From NCBI GenBank assembly GCA_045639845.1, contig JAZUDW010000050.1, positions 1 to 18,506 of the forward strand: a stretch of DNA of 18,506 nt. Direction: 5' to 3'. The stretch's first letter is position 1. Every line of letters starts with the position of its first letter. A program made the translations under genes and the position numbers. This stretch comes from Colimorpha sp045639845 (GTDB lineage Bacteria; Bacteroidota; Bacteroidia; Bacteroidales; P3). The notes under the pieces were generated by a model. That model saw only the letters and a list, made by a program, of their open reading frames with translations. It did not search any database and was not told where the DNA came from. Shown in pieces: positions 6,986 to 13,711 of the stretch.

Positions 6986-8137
6986 CTAGTTTTTTCGAGC
7001 AGAATCCATCATATGGCGGATAGCGTCGAGAAGAACGTTCTGGTCGTGTTGCCAGCTGAGTTCGGTGGCGGCGAGGGAGAAGATACGCTGGCGCTCGGAG
7101 GGGTTAACGGAGTCCCAGTAGGAAAGGGCGGTACGGACGGTCTGGGCCAGGAGGATGGGGTCGAAGCTGTTGAGTGCGGTGAGAGACGGAGGCACGAGGG
7201 TGCCGATGCCGTAGTGATGCACCACGCGATGTATCTCGGGGAAGTCGGTGGCGAGCACGGGCACATGGCACTGGGCAAAGTCGGCTATGCGGTTGGGAAG
7301 CGAATAGTAGTAGTTGAGACCGAGGTTTTCGAGAAAGGAGATGCCTAGATGGGCCTGGATGGTGACGGACCGGAGCTCTTCGAGGGGCAGCCGTCCGAGA
7401 AAGAGGACGCGGTCGGAGAGCTGCTGGTCGCAGACGAGCTGACGCAGACGGTGGGACTCGTCGCCTTCGCCGGCAACGACGAAGAGGCATTCGGGCAGAT
7501 GGTGCATGGCGTAGATCATGGGTTCGATGCCCCGACCTAAGTTGACGGCACCTTGGTAGAGGAGTATCTTGCGTCCGGAGGCTGGCAGTGCGACCGTGGC
7601 CGACGGTGGGTTGGGTTGGGCCAGTGGCACATTGCGAACAACATCCATGTGTAGATGGTAGCGATGACGATAGTGGTCGGCGATGGACTGACACACGGTG
7701 ACGGCACCATCTACGCGAGGTATGAGGAGGTCTTCGATGCGGGTCCATACGGCTTTGATGCGCGGGCGCTGGGCGAGCTCGGGCACTTCGGGAAACATCT
7801 CGTGGGCGTCGAAGAAGAGGCGGCGGCCGGTGAGTCGGGCTGCGAGGAAGGTGGCAGGAAGGGTGTCGGTATCGTTGGCATACAGTATGGTGGCACGCGA
7901 GAAGATCATGAAGAGGAAGAGCCGTATGTTGTATTCGGCGTAGAAGAGGACTTTTTTGCGAAACAGAAGTTTCATGCGATGGGTGCGGTAGGGGCGCTGC
8001 AACGGGAGGCTGGAGGGCAGCTTGCGACCTACCAGGGTTACGGCGTAGCCGGCTTCGTGGAGTGCCAGGCAGGAGCGATGGACGCGCTGGTCGGTGACGA
8101 GGTCGTTGGTGACGGCAAGAATGATGCTCTGTTTCAT
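6986..8137 (-). CDS. GT4-type glycosyltransferase
   Basis: A 383-residue GT-B fold glycosyltransferase, probably family GT4, acting in the cytoplasm on a nucleotide-sugar donor to build a surface glycan. The N-terminal domain opens with the typical MKQSIILAVTNDLVTDQRVHR and contains YANDTDTLPATFLAARLTGRRLFFDAHEMFPE, seen in pieces. The donor domain has the loop YQGAVNLGRGIE, then FVVAGEGDE, DRVLFLGRLPLEEL and an E-x7-type region (ENLGLNYYYSLPNRIADF) that holds the nucleotide diphosphate. The ATG at 8137 is chosen over an upstream in-frame start because family members begin at this MKQS. The gene converges on the porin with only 25 bp between. It stands alone, not in a visible polysaccharide cluster, so the acceptor is unknown. 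It is clearly GC-richer than the neighbouring porin. Confidence 0.88.
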   Translation of the reverse strand: MKQSIILAVTNDLVTDQRVHRSCLALHEAGYAVTLVGRKLPSSLPLQRPYRTHRMKLLFRKKVLFYAEYNIRLFLFMIFSRATILYANDTDTLPATFLAARLTGRRLFFDAHEMFPEVPELAQRPRIKAVWTRIEDLLIPRVDGAVTVCQSIADHYRHRYHLHMDVVRNVPLAQPNPPSATVALPASGRKILLYQGAVNLGRGIEPMIYAMHHLPECLFVVAGEGDESHRLRQLVCDQQLSDRVLFLGRLPLEELRSVTIQAHLGISFLENLGLNYYYSLPNRIADFAQCHVPVLATDFPEIHRVVHHYGIGTLVPPSLTALNSFDPILLAQTVRTALSYWDSVNPSERQRIFSLAATELSWQHDQNVLLDAIRHMMDSARKN

Positions 8138-8203
8138 GTCATGGGTCCTTAAAGAGAAAAAAGTGGTGGATTGTCCGGTTGTAAAGGGTAGTGGTCTGGC
8201 CAT

Positions 8204-8385
8204 AGTGAGGCTCCCTTGGGTTGCTGTTTATTTGTTGATTTGAATACAGTGATGAGTGGACATTACTGAATTATTGTTGATTTGATGTTGAATCGTTTAT
8301 TTGTTGATTTGAGGTTACGTGGCAATCAACGCAACAACTAAACTTCTACAGCCTCACCGATCACTTAAATTAAACAAATCAACAA
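8204..8385. repeat. mosaic AT-rich intergenic repeat built from GTTKATTT octamers
   Basis: Octamers GTTTATTT and GTTGATTT occur in tandem at 8226-8241 and 8295-8310, with a single GTTGATTT at 8276-8283. Their complement is at 8371-8385, making an 11-bp perfect inverted repeat (8301-8311 with 8375-8385). An outer inverted pair GTGAGGCT (8205-8212) and AGCCTCAC (8350-8357) frames most of the element. The stretch 8247-8285 is similar to 18331-18366. No gene is seen here; the element lies just behind the ygiQ stop and before the glycosyltransferase start. Confidence 0.7.
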
Positions 8386-8410
8386 CTCAACAGCAAAGAA
8401 AAGGGGGCGG

Positions 8411-10207
8411 CTACCTGATGCCCAGGGGCGTGAGATACTGGCCATTGTGGCTTTTGAGGAGTGTTTGCCGGATCTGGGGGTGGAGCTCGCGCTTGTAGTA
8501 GAAAAAAAGCTGGTTCTGATCTTTCTTCTCGTTGGGCTGGGTGGCTACATACACGGGCTGCATGGTGGCGGGGTTGATGCCGGTATAGTACATCTCTGTG
8601 GAGAGGGTCATGGGGGTAGGGGTGAAGTCTTGCACCTGCTCTAGTCGGTATCCCAGCCGTTTCATCTGCAGAGCCAGCTCGGCCATATCTTTGATGTGGC
8701 ATGCGGGATGGGAACTGATGAAATAGGGGATGAGCTGGTAGCGTAGGCCTGCCTGACGGCAGATGGCGTCGAAATCGGCCTTGGTGCGCAGAAAGAGATC
8801 GAAGCTGGGTTTGCGCATGGTGTTGAGCACTTCGAGCGAGGTGTGTTCGGGTGCTACCTTGAGGCGGCCGCTCACATGATGGAGCACTACCTGGCGGAAG
8901 TAGTCGAATCCGCCGTTGGCGTTGGTGAAGAGGTCGTAGCGTATGCCGCTGCCGATGAAGAGGTGGCTCACCTTGGGGTGGGAGGCTACTTGGCGATAGA
9001 GGGTTGTGAGATGTGTGTGGTCGCTGTCGAGGTTGGGGCAGTGGGAGGGGTGGATGCAGGAGTAGCGGGTGCAACGGCGGCAGAGGTCGCTGTTGCGTCC
9101 ACGCATCTTGTACATATTGGCCGAGGGGCCGCCTAAATCGGTGAGTGTGCCGTGGAAGTCGGGCTGCTGGGTGATGATATCAACCTCGCGGAGTATGGAC
9201 TGCTCGGAGCGGCTCACGATCTGTTTGCCTTGATGGGCCGAGATGGTGCAGAAGGAGCATCCTCCGAAACATCCGCGATGGGTGTTGACCGAGAATTTGA
9301 TCATCTCAAATGCGGGTACGGCACCTCGTTTCTTATATTTGGGGTGGGGTTGACGAAGGTATGGGAGATCGAACGAGTGGTCGAGTTCCTGCTCGGTGAA
9401 AGGTGTGTCGGGGGGATTGACGACCACGAGGCTGTCGGCATAGGGCTGGACGAGGGTGTTGGCTTCGACTTTGTTGCTTTCAAGTTCGATGATATGAAAA
9501 TTTTCGGCATGCCGGCGTTTGGACTTCATGCATTCGGCGAATGAGTGAAGCACCTGTGTGTGTGGCTGATGTCTCAGTGTATCGAGAAGGCCGAGGGGTG
9601 TACGATAGGCTACCTGGGGCAACGTGGTGAGCTGCTGCAGGGTGGCCCCTTGGTCGATCATCTGCGCAATGCGCACTATGTTGCGTTCTCCCATACCGTA
9701 GGTGAGCAGGTCGGCGGGGGTGTCGATGAGTATGGAGGGGAAGAGGGCGTTGTCCCAATAGTCGTAGTGTGCCAGTCGGCGCATGGAGGCTTCGATGCCT
9801 CCTATGATGACGAGGGTGTCGGGGTAGAGCTGTTTTAGGATGCGTGTATAGACATAGGTGGCACGATCGGGGCGGAAACCTGCCTGTCCCCCGGGGGTAT
9901 AGGCATCGTCATGCCGAAGACGGCGTGCCGCCGTGTAGTGGTTGACCATGGAGTCCATGCACCCGGATGTGACACCGAAAAAGAGCCGTGGCTTACCAAA
10001 CTTACGGAAGTCGCGTAGGTCGTCGCGCCAGTTGGGCTGGGGTATGATGGCAACCTTGAAGCCTGCATGCTCCAAGGTGCGTCCCAATACGGCAGTGCCG
10101 AAACAAGGATGATCTACATATGCATCACCGCTTACTATGACTACATCGACTTGTGACCAGCCGAGTTTCTTGACTTCTTCGAGTGTGATGGGGAGGAAAT
10201 GGGACAT
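8411..10207 (-). CDS. ygiQ: YgiQ family radical SAM protein (UPF0313)
   Basis: A 598-residue radical SAM enzyme of the YgiQ type. The N-terminal domain has the family marks DAYVDHP, GVTSGCMDSMVNHYTA and IIGGIEASMRRLAHYDYW. The central radical SAM core carries the cluster-binding CxxxCxxC as CFGGCSFC (Cys313, Cys317, Cys320), followed by a stretch with several further cysteines (about 380-395, CRRCTRYSCIHPSHCP), also usual in this family. The C-terminal end contains QDFTPTPMTLSTEMYYTG. Length fits the family (about 600-700). It would cleave S-adenosylmethionine reductively, but the physiological reaction of YgiQ proteins is not established. The ATG at 10207 begins MSHFLPITLEEVKKLGW, as in homologues. 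It is flanked on both sides by octamer-type intergenic repeats and appears to be a single-gene transcript. Confidence 0.93.
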   Translation of the reverse strand: MSHFLPITLEEVKKLGWSQVDVVIVSGDAYVDHPCFGTAVLGRTLEHAGFKVAIIPQPNWRDDLRDFRKFGKPRLFFGVTSGCMDSMVNHYTAARRLRHDDAYTPGGQAGFRPDRATYVYTRILKQLYPDTLVIIGGIEASMRRLAHYDYWDNALFPSILIDTPADLLTYGMGERNIVRIAQMIDQGATLQQLTTLPQVAYRTPLGLLDTLRHQPHTQVLHSFAECMKSKRRHAENFHIIELESNKVEANTLVQPYADSLVVVNPPDTPFTEQELDHSFDLPYLRQPHPKYKKRGAVPAFEMIKFSVNTHRGCFGGCSFCTISAHQGKQIVSRSEQSILREVDIITQQPDFHGTLTDLGGPSANMYKMRGRNSDLCRRCTRYSCIHPSHCPNLDSDHTHLTTLYRQVASHPKVSHLFIGSGIRYDLFTNANGGFDYFRQVVLHHVSGRLKVAPEHTSLEVLNTMRKPSFDLFLRTKADFDAICRQAGLRYQLIPYFISSHPACHIKDMAELALQMKRLGYRLEQVQDFTPTPMTLSTEMYYTGINPATMQPVYVATQPNEKKDQNQLFFYYKRELHPQIRQTLLKSHNGQYLTPLGIR

Positions 10208-10282
10208 GGGTGTGTTAGGGAGGGTGTTATGTTGAGTTTTTTTAGGTGCACAGTGAGGCTGTCGCTGATTATCTGTTGAGTT

Positions 10283-10307
10283 GTTTATTTGTTTATTTGT
10301 TTATTTG
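10283..10307. repeat. three tandem GTTTATTT octamers
   Basis: Three perfect copies of GTTTATTT (10283, 10291, 10299) plus one extra G lie about 75 bp upstream of the ygiQ start. The octamer is shared with the inverted repeat behind pgk and with the element at 8204-8385. Perfect short tandem copies of this kind can change number by slippage. Confidence 0.85.
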
Positions 10308-10368
10308 GAAGTGATTGTCTGTTTGAGTTTTTTGTGATTATGTTGAGTTGAGGGTGGGGGAATTGCTA

Positions 10369-10432
10369 AATTGTTTATTTGTTTATTTGCCGAGCAGATG
10401 TTGCTTCGTATCAAATAAACAAATAAACAATT
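10369..10432 (-). repeat. 21-bp perfect inverted repeat behind pgk
   Basis: Arms at 10369-10389 and 10412-10432 are perfect complements over 21 bp, each being two GTTTATTT octamers with short flanks, around a 22-base loop that can itself fold (GAGCA with TGCTT). It begins 26 bp past the pgk stop on the transcribed strand. It may act as a transcript end or RNA-stabilising hairpin; there is no clean T run, so classical termination is uncertain. Confidence 0.75.
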
Positions 10433-10458
10433 CAACAATCAACCTGCCTTGGAAGGGG

Positions 10459-11652
10459 TTACTTATCGAGGATAGCGGCGATACCGGGAAGTGTCTTACC
10501 TTCCAGGTATTCGAGCATGGCACCACCACCGGTGGACACATAGCTCATCTGGTCGGCAAGGTGGAGCTGCTTGACAGCTGCTACGGAGTCGCCACCGCCT
10601 ACGGCAGCAAAGGTGCCTTGGGCACATGCTTCGGCTACGCTCTTTGCGATGGCCTGTGTGCCTTTGGCGAAAGCGGGGATCTCGAACACACCGGCAGGAC
10701 CGTTCCAAAGGATGGTCTTGGAAGCTTTGATCACGCTGTCGAGCATCTGGCAGCTTTCGGGGCCGCAGTCCATAGACTCCCAGTTGTCGGGGACCTGGTC
10801 GGAGGGAACGATCTGGGTGTTGGCATCGTTGCTGAAATCGTCGGCTATGAGGCTGTCGGTGGGGAGGTAGTATTTCACACCTTTCTCGTCCATGCGGTGC
10901 ATGAGCTCGAGTGCGAGGTCGAGTTTGTCGTCTTCGCAGATCGACTTGCCGATCTTGCCACCTAAGGCTTTGGTGAAGGTGTAGCGCATACCACCGATGA
11001 TAACCATATTGTCAACCTTGCCAAGAAGGTTTTCGAGGATACCGATCTTGCTGCTCACCTTGGAACCACCGATGATAGCGGTGAAGGGACGAGGTGGATT
11101 CTGCATGAGTTTCTCCAGATTGCGAACCTCGTTCTCCATGAGGAAACCGAAATATTTATCGTTGGGGAAGAAACGTGCTATCACGGCTGTGGAGCTATGC
11201 TCGCGATGGGCTGCTCCGAAAGCGTCGTTGATGTAGCAGTCTCCAAGCTTGGAGAGTTGTTCGGCCAACGCTATATCGCCCTTGGTTTCGCCTGGATAGA
11301 AACGGATGTTCTCGAGAAGCATTACTTCGCCGCCTTTGAGGTCTGCAGCCATAGCGCTGACTTTGTCGCCCAGAAGCTCCTGTGTGAATACAACGGGACG
11401 GCCGATGAGGGTTTCGAGGTGTTTGGCTACCGGTGCTAGAGAAAGAGCGGCATCGAAGCCTCCTTTGGGACGGCCAAAGTGGGCCATGATGATAATGGCA
11501 GCACCATCGGCGAGGAGTTTCTGAATGGTGGGGAGCGATTCGCGCATGCGGGTATCGTCGGTGATATTTTTATTCTCGTCGATAGGTACGTTGAAGTCCA
11601 CACGGAGTAGGACTTTCTTGCCTGCAAAATTTACTTCGTTGATTGATTTCAT
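10459..11652 (-). CDS. pgk: phosphoglycerate kinase
   Basis: Cytosolic glycolytic enzyme that moves a phosphate from 1,3-bisphosphoglycerate to ADP, giving ATP and 3-phosphoglycerate. The 397-residue length is normal. Family marks in order: LLRVDFNVP with the substrate-binding region, DDTRMRESLPTI, the AHFGRPKG loop (SHLGRPKG in many homologues), FGAAHREHSS, the GGSKVSSKIGILENLL hinge and nucleotide segment, and the C-terminal phosphate-binding GGGDSVAAVKQL with STGGGAMLEYLEG. The open frame runs 27 codons further upstream, but the ATG at 11652 begins MKSINEVNFAGKKVLLRVDF, the family start. It lies 96 bp downstream of atpB on the same strand. No good promoter is visible in that gap, so it may be partly read from the atpB promoter. 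Confidence 0.97.
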   Translation of the reverse strand: MKSINEVNFAGKKVLLRVDFNVPIDENKNITDDTRMRESLPTIQKLLADGAAIIIMAHFGRPKGGFDAALSLAPVAKHLETLIGRPVVFTQELLGDKVSAMAADLKGGEVMLLENIRFYPGETKGDIALAEQLSKLGDCYINDAFGAAHREHSSTAVIARFFPNDKYFGFLMENEVRNLEKLMQNPPRPFTAIIGGSKVSSKIGILENLLGKVDNMVIIGGMRYTFTKALGGKIGKSICEDDKLDLALELMHRMDEKGVKYYLPTDSLIADDFSNDANTQIVPSDQVPDNWESMDCGPESCQMLDSVIKASKTILWNGPAGVFEIPAFAKGTQAIAKSVAEACAQGTFAAVGGGDSVAAVKQLHLADQMSYVSTGGGAMLEYLEGKTLPGIAAILDK

Positions 11653-11748
11653 AGACGTATGTATTATTATGTTTAAAGGTTCTTTATTTAAAAATGTTGG
11701 TGTGTCGTTGTCGATAACAACAATAATGGCCACGTTGGTGGCTGAAAC

Positions 11749-12921
11749 CTATGCCTCGGAGGGTTCTGCTACAGCCATGCCTATATAGACGGCTGTGAGC
11801 ATGGTGAACACGAAGGCTTGGATGTATGCCACCAGACATTCCAACAAGTCGATGAACACGGTGAAGAGCACAGCCACTACCGCGGTGATACCACCTGTGA
11901 GATTGCCAAAGAGATTGGAGATCACAATGATGACTACGGTGAGGCTGAGCACCATTATGTGGCCTGCTGTCATGTTGGCAAACAATCGGATCATAAGCAC
12001 GAAGGGTTTGGTGAAGATGCCGATGATCTCGATGAGGGGCATGAGGGGGAATATCTTCAGCCATGCGGGCACGCCGTCGGCGTTGACGATATCTTTCCAA
12101 TAGTGCTTGGTGCCATTGAGGTTGGTGATGAAAAAGGTGATGAGTGCCAGTACCATGGTGACGGCAATATTGCCCGTCACGTTGGCACCCCCCGGGAATA
12201 TAGGGATAAGACCTAAAATGTTGCAGCCGAAAATGAAGAAGAAAAGTGTGAGTATGTAGGGTAGGTAGCGATCGTAGGTGGGGCCTATCATGGGGCGACA
12301 TATCTCGTCGCGAACCATCACCACCAGCATCTCGATGAGCGACTGCATGCCATGCGGGGCTCCATCTTTGGTGATGCGATAGCGACGGGCGGCGTATAGC
12401 ACGATGGTGATGATCACGATAACTGCAATGAAGATACCCAACACGGTCTTGGTGATAGAAAAATCGAGGGGCTTCACCACGGCACCCGTGCCGTCGGTGA
12501 GGATAGTGCCCTGGGTATCGACACAGACGATCTCTTCTTTCTCTAATCCACCACCTGTTAGGCGGTAGCCTCGGTAGTCGGCATGGCCGTGTTCAAACTT
12601 GCTGGACATGAAGAGGTCTAAGTGTCCGTTGTGATACAATATGACGGGCAGGGGTATGGAAACGGTGTGGATGTGACCCTTGCTAGTCTCGATATCGAAG
12701 AGGTGCCAGCTGTGTGCATCGGTCACATGGCCTATGATATGCGGACCCGGCTCAAAGGCCTCTTTCTGAGGTTGTATGTCTGATACGGCACTATCGGCTT
12801 GGGGGGTGGGGGGATGGCTCTGTGCATGGGCTATGAAGCTACAGCCCAAGAGTGCCAAAAAGAGTACTATTGGTTTTAACAAAGTGATATTAAATCGAAT
12901 ATAATTATTTATCAAAGTCAT
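11749..12921 (-). CDS. atpB: F-type ATP synthase subunit a
   Basis: Subunit a of the membrane F0 sector, which forms the two proton half-channels beside the c-ring. The 390-residue product is longer than the E. coli protein (271). An N-terminal signal-like segment (about residues 10-34, ending IAHAQ) and a soluble stretch of about 120 residues precede the membrane core, an arrangement known in Bacteroidetes. The core holds KDGAPHGMQSLIEMLV, NILGLIPIFPGGANVTGN and, in the penultimate helix region, PFVLMIRLFANMTAGH with the essential arginine at 312. The ATG at 12921 has an AAGGTG ribosome binding site and a well-placed promoter; a TTG eight codons earlier is rejected. Oddly, no atpE, atpF or other ATP synthase gene adjoins it: pgk follows, and the gene upstream is divergent. 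Confidence 0.95.
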   Translation of the reverse strand: MTLINNYIRFNITLLKPIVLFLALLGCSFIAHAQSHPPTPQADSAVSDIQPQKEAFEPGPHIIGHVTDAHSWHLFDIETSKGHIHTVSIPLPVILYHNGHLDLFMSSKFEHGHADYRGYRLTGGGLEKEEIVCVDTQGTILTDGTGAVVKPLDFSITKTVLGIFIAVIVIITIVLYAARRYRITKDGAPHGMQSLIEMLVVMVRDEICRPMIGPTYDRYLPYILTLFFFIFGCNILGLIPIFPGGANVTGNIAVTMVLALITFFITNLNGTKHYWKDIVNADGVPAWLKIFPLMPLIEIIGIFTKPFVLMIRLFANMTAGHIMVLSLTVVIIVISNLFGNLTGGITAVVAVLFTVFIDLLECLVAYIQAFVFTMLTAVYIGMAVAEPSEA

Positions 12922-12942
12922 TTCACCTTCTATTGAATTTTG

Positions 12943-12974
12943 CAAAGGTACAAATAATGAATGAATTGGCCAAA
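12943..12974 (-). promoter_or_regulatory. atpB promoter, Bacteroidetes type
   Basis: On the minus strand, TTTG (12974-12971), a 20-bp spacer and TACCTTTG (12950-12943) match the -33/-7 consensus closely. Transcription would start near 12938, leaving about 17 bases of leader with an AAGGTG site. Confidence 0.8.
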
Positions 12975-13191
12975 TGACAATGTATTTTTCTTTGTCTTTG
13001 TCGGCCTATGGCTAAAGGGTGGTGATGCGCGGAGCGTCTGTAGGCTATAGATTGTTAGTGTCTATGAACTGGTGCAATCTATGGCTAATTTTCTTATATT
13101 TACGTATTTGGCTCCTTTTGTGAAGGTCAATCACGAGGGCGTGAATCAATGGATAGGATGGTTGAAAGGCTCAAAAATGGCTAAAAAAATA
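12975..13191. other. gene-free spacer between divergent atpB and the small RHH gene
   Basis: No gene is supported here. It contains an imperfect inverted repeat (GCTATAGATTG at 13044-13054 with CAATCTATGGC at 13075-13085, one mismatch) and three copies of ATGGCTAA (13008, 13081, 13177). A fourth copy is the start of the small gene at 13245. The copy at 13177 shares 13 bp with the gene start and opens an 18-codon frame, perhaps a duplicated start region. Confidence 0.5.
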
Positions 13192-13221
13192 TTGCCAGTC
13201 TCTTTTTTTTATGTATCTTTG
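13192..13221 (+). promoter_or_regulatory. promoter of the small RHH-like gene
   Basis: TTG at 13192-13194, a 19-bp spacer and TATCTTTG at 13214-13221 fit the Bacteroidetes promoter pattern. The transcript would begin near 13226, with a purine-rich site (AAGAAAGG) before the ATG at 13245. Confidence 0.75.
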
Positions 13222-13244
13222 CAGAAATTTTGACAAGAAAGGCA

Positions 13245-13502
13245 ATGGCTAAAAAAAAACAATCGTGGGGCAGAAAAGTGGTGATCACTTTGTCGGACAA
13301 CGATATCGCGGCTTTGAAACAATATGCTGACGAACAGCATGTGGCTCCTGCTGTTGCTATTAGAAAGATCTTGCGATCCCAACTTGCCGACTACACCAAG
13401 CTGGCACCCAACACTCAACCTGCCAATCAGCTCGATATTTTCGACTCTTTCCAGATTGATATCTTCAACAATGTTTCGTTGGTCTCCGACGAGGACGAAT
13501 AG
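13245..13502 (+). CDS. small ribbon-helix-helix-like protein
   Basis: The 85-residue product has a basic N terminus (MAKKKQSWGRK), then VVITLSDNDIAALKQYADEQHVAPAVAIRKILRSQLADY. This has the layout of a ribbon-helix-helix (Arc/MetJ/CopG) domain: a beta strand, a helix, a short turn with a hydrophobic residue and a second helix. Such proteins bind DNA as dimers through the strand. The C-terminal 35 residues are acidic and probably disordered (LDIFDSFQIDIFNN, then VSDEDE). The ATG at 13245 is chosen from the promoter and ribosome site; a TTG at 13230 is possible but lies next to the expected transcript start. No toxin-like partner adjoins it, so a plain regulator is more likely than an antitoxin. 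The domain call rests on sequence pattern only. Confidence 0.7.
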   Translation: MAKKKQSWGRKVVITLSDNDIAALKQYADEQHVAPAVAIRKILRSQLADYTKLAPNTQPANQLDIFDSFQIDIFNNVSLVSDEDE

Positions 13503-13607
13503 CCGTGAACGGCTCCGCAATAGTGCTGCAGCCTACTTGTTGTTTGTTCGATGCGCCTTCGGCGTATGGTAGGCTCTAGTGCACGACGCAGCGAGTGCTC
13601 TTTTTTT
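13501..13607 (+). other. structured tail behind the RHH-like gene, possible terminator
   Basis: Directly at the stop codon is a hairpin AGCCGT/ACGGCT (13501-13506 with 13509-13514). A larger fold follows: AGCCTAC (13530-13536) pairs with GTAGGCT (13569-13575) around an inner hairpin ATGCGCC-TTC-GGCGTAT (13551-13567). A weak GCAC/GTGC stem (13581-13598) then leads into seven T residues (13601-13607). The end could terminate plus-strand transcription; the first parts have no assigned role. Confidence 0.4.
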
Positions 13608-13627
13608 CATTGATGCTGGAATACAAC

Positions 13628-13671
13628 AAAAAAATGAAACAAGCGACAATATTTTCACTGTCGCTTGTTTC
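13628..13671 (-). terminator. rho-independent terminator of the DUF2723 gene
   Basis: A perfect 13-bp stem (GAAACAAGCGACA at 13636-13648 with its complement at 13659-13671) has a 10-base loop. On the minus strand it is followed, after one base, by seven T residues (13634-13628). It lies 40 bp past the stop of the DUF2723 gene. Confidence 0.85.
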
Positions 13672-13711
13672 GAAGAGTGGCTCACTGTGGTGAACCTTAA
13701 GTGAGCGTAGG

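Noticed and set aside
7655..8152. Plus-strand open frames opposite the glycosyltransferase
   Set aside because: Gly/Val/Glu-rich peptides from the complement of a GC-rich gene; the minus-strand frame has clear family motifs.
13245..13502. Antitoxin of a toxin-antitoxin pair
   Set aside because: RHH-like domains are common in antitoxins, but no toxin-sized frame with a ribosome site follows or precedes on the same strand; the next 200 bases are structured non-coding sequence.
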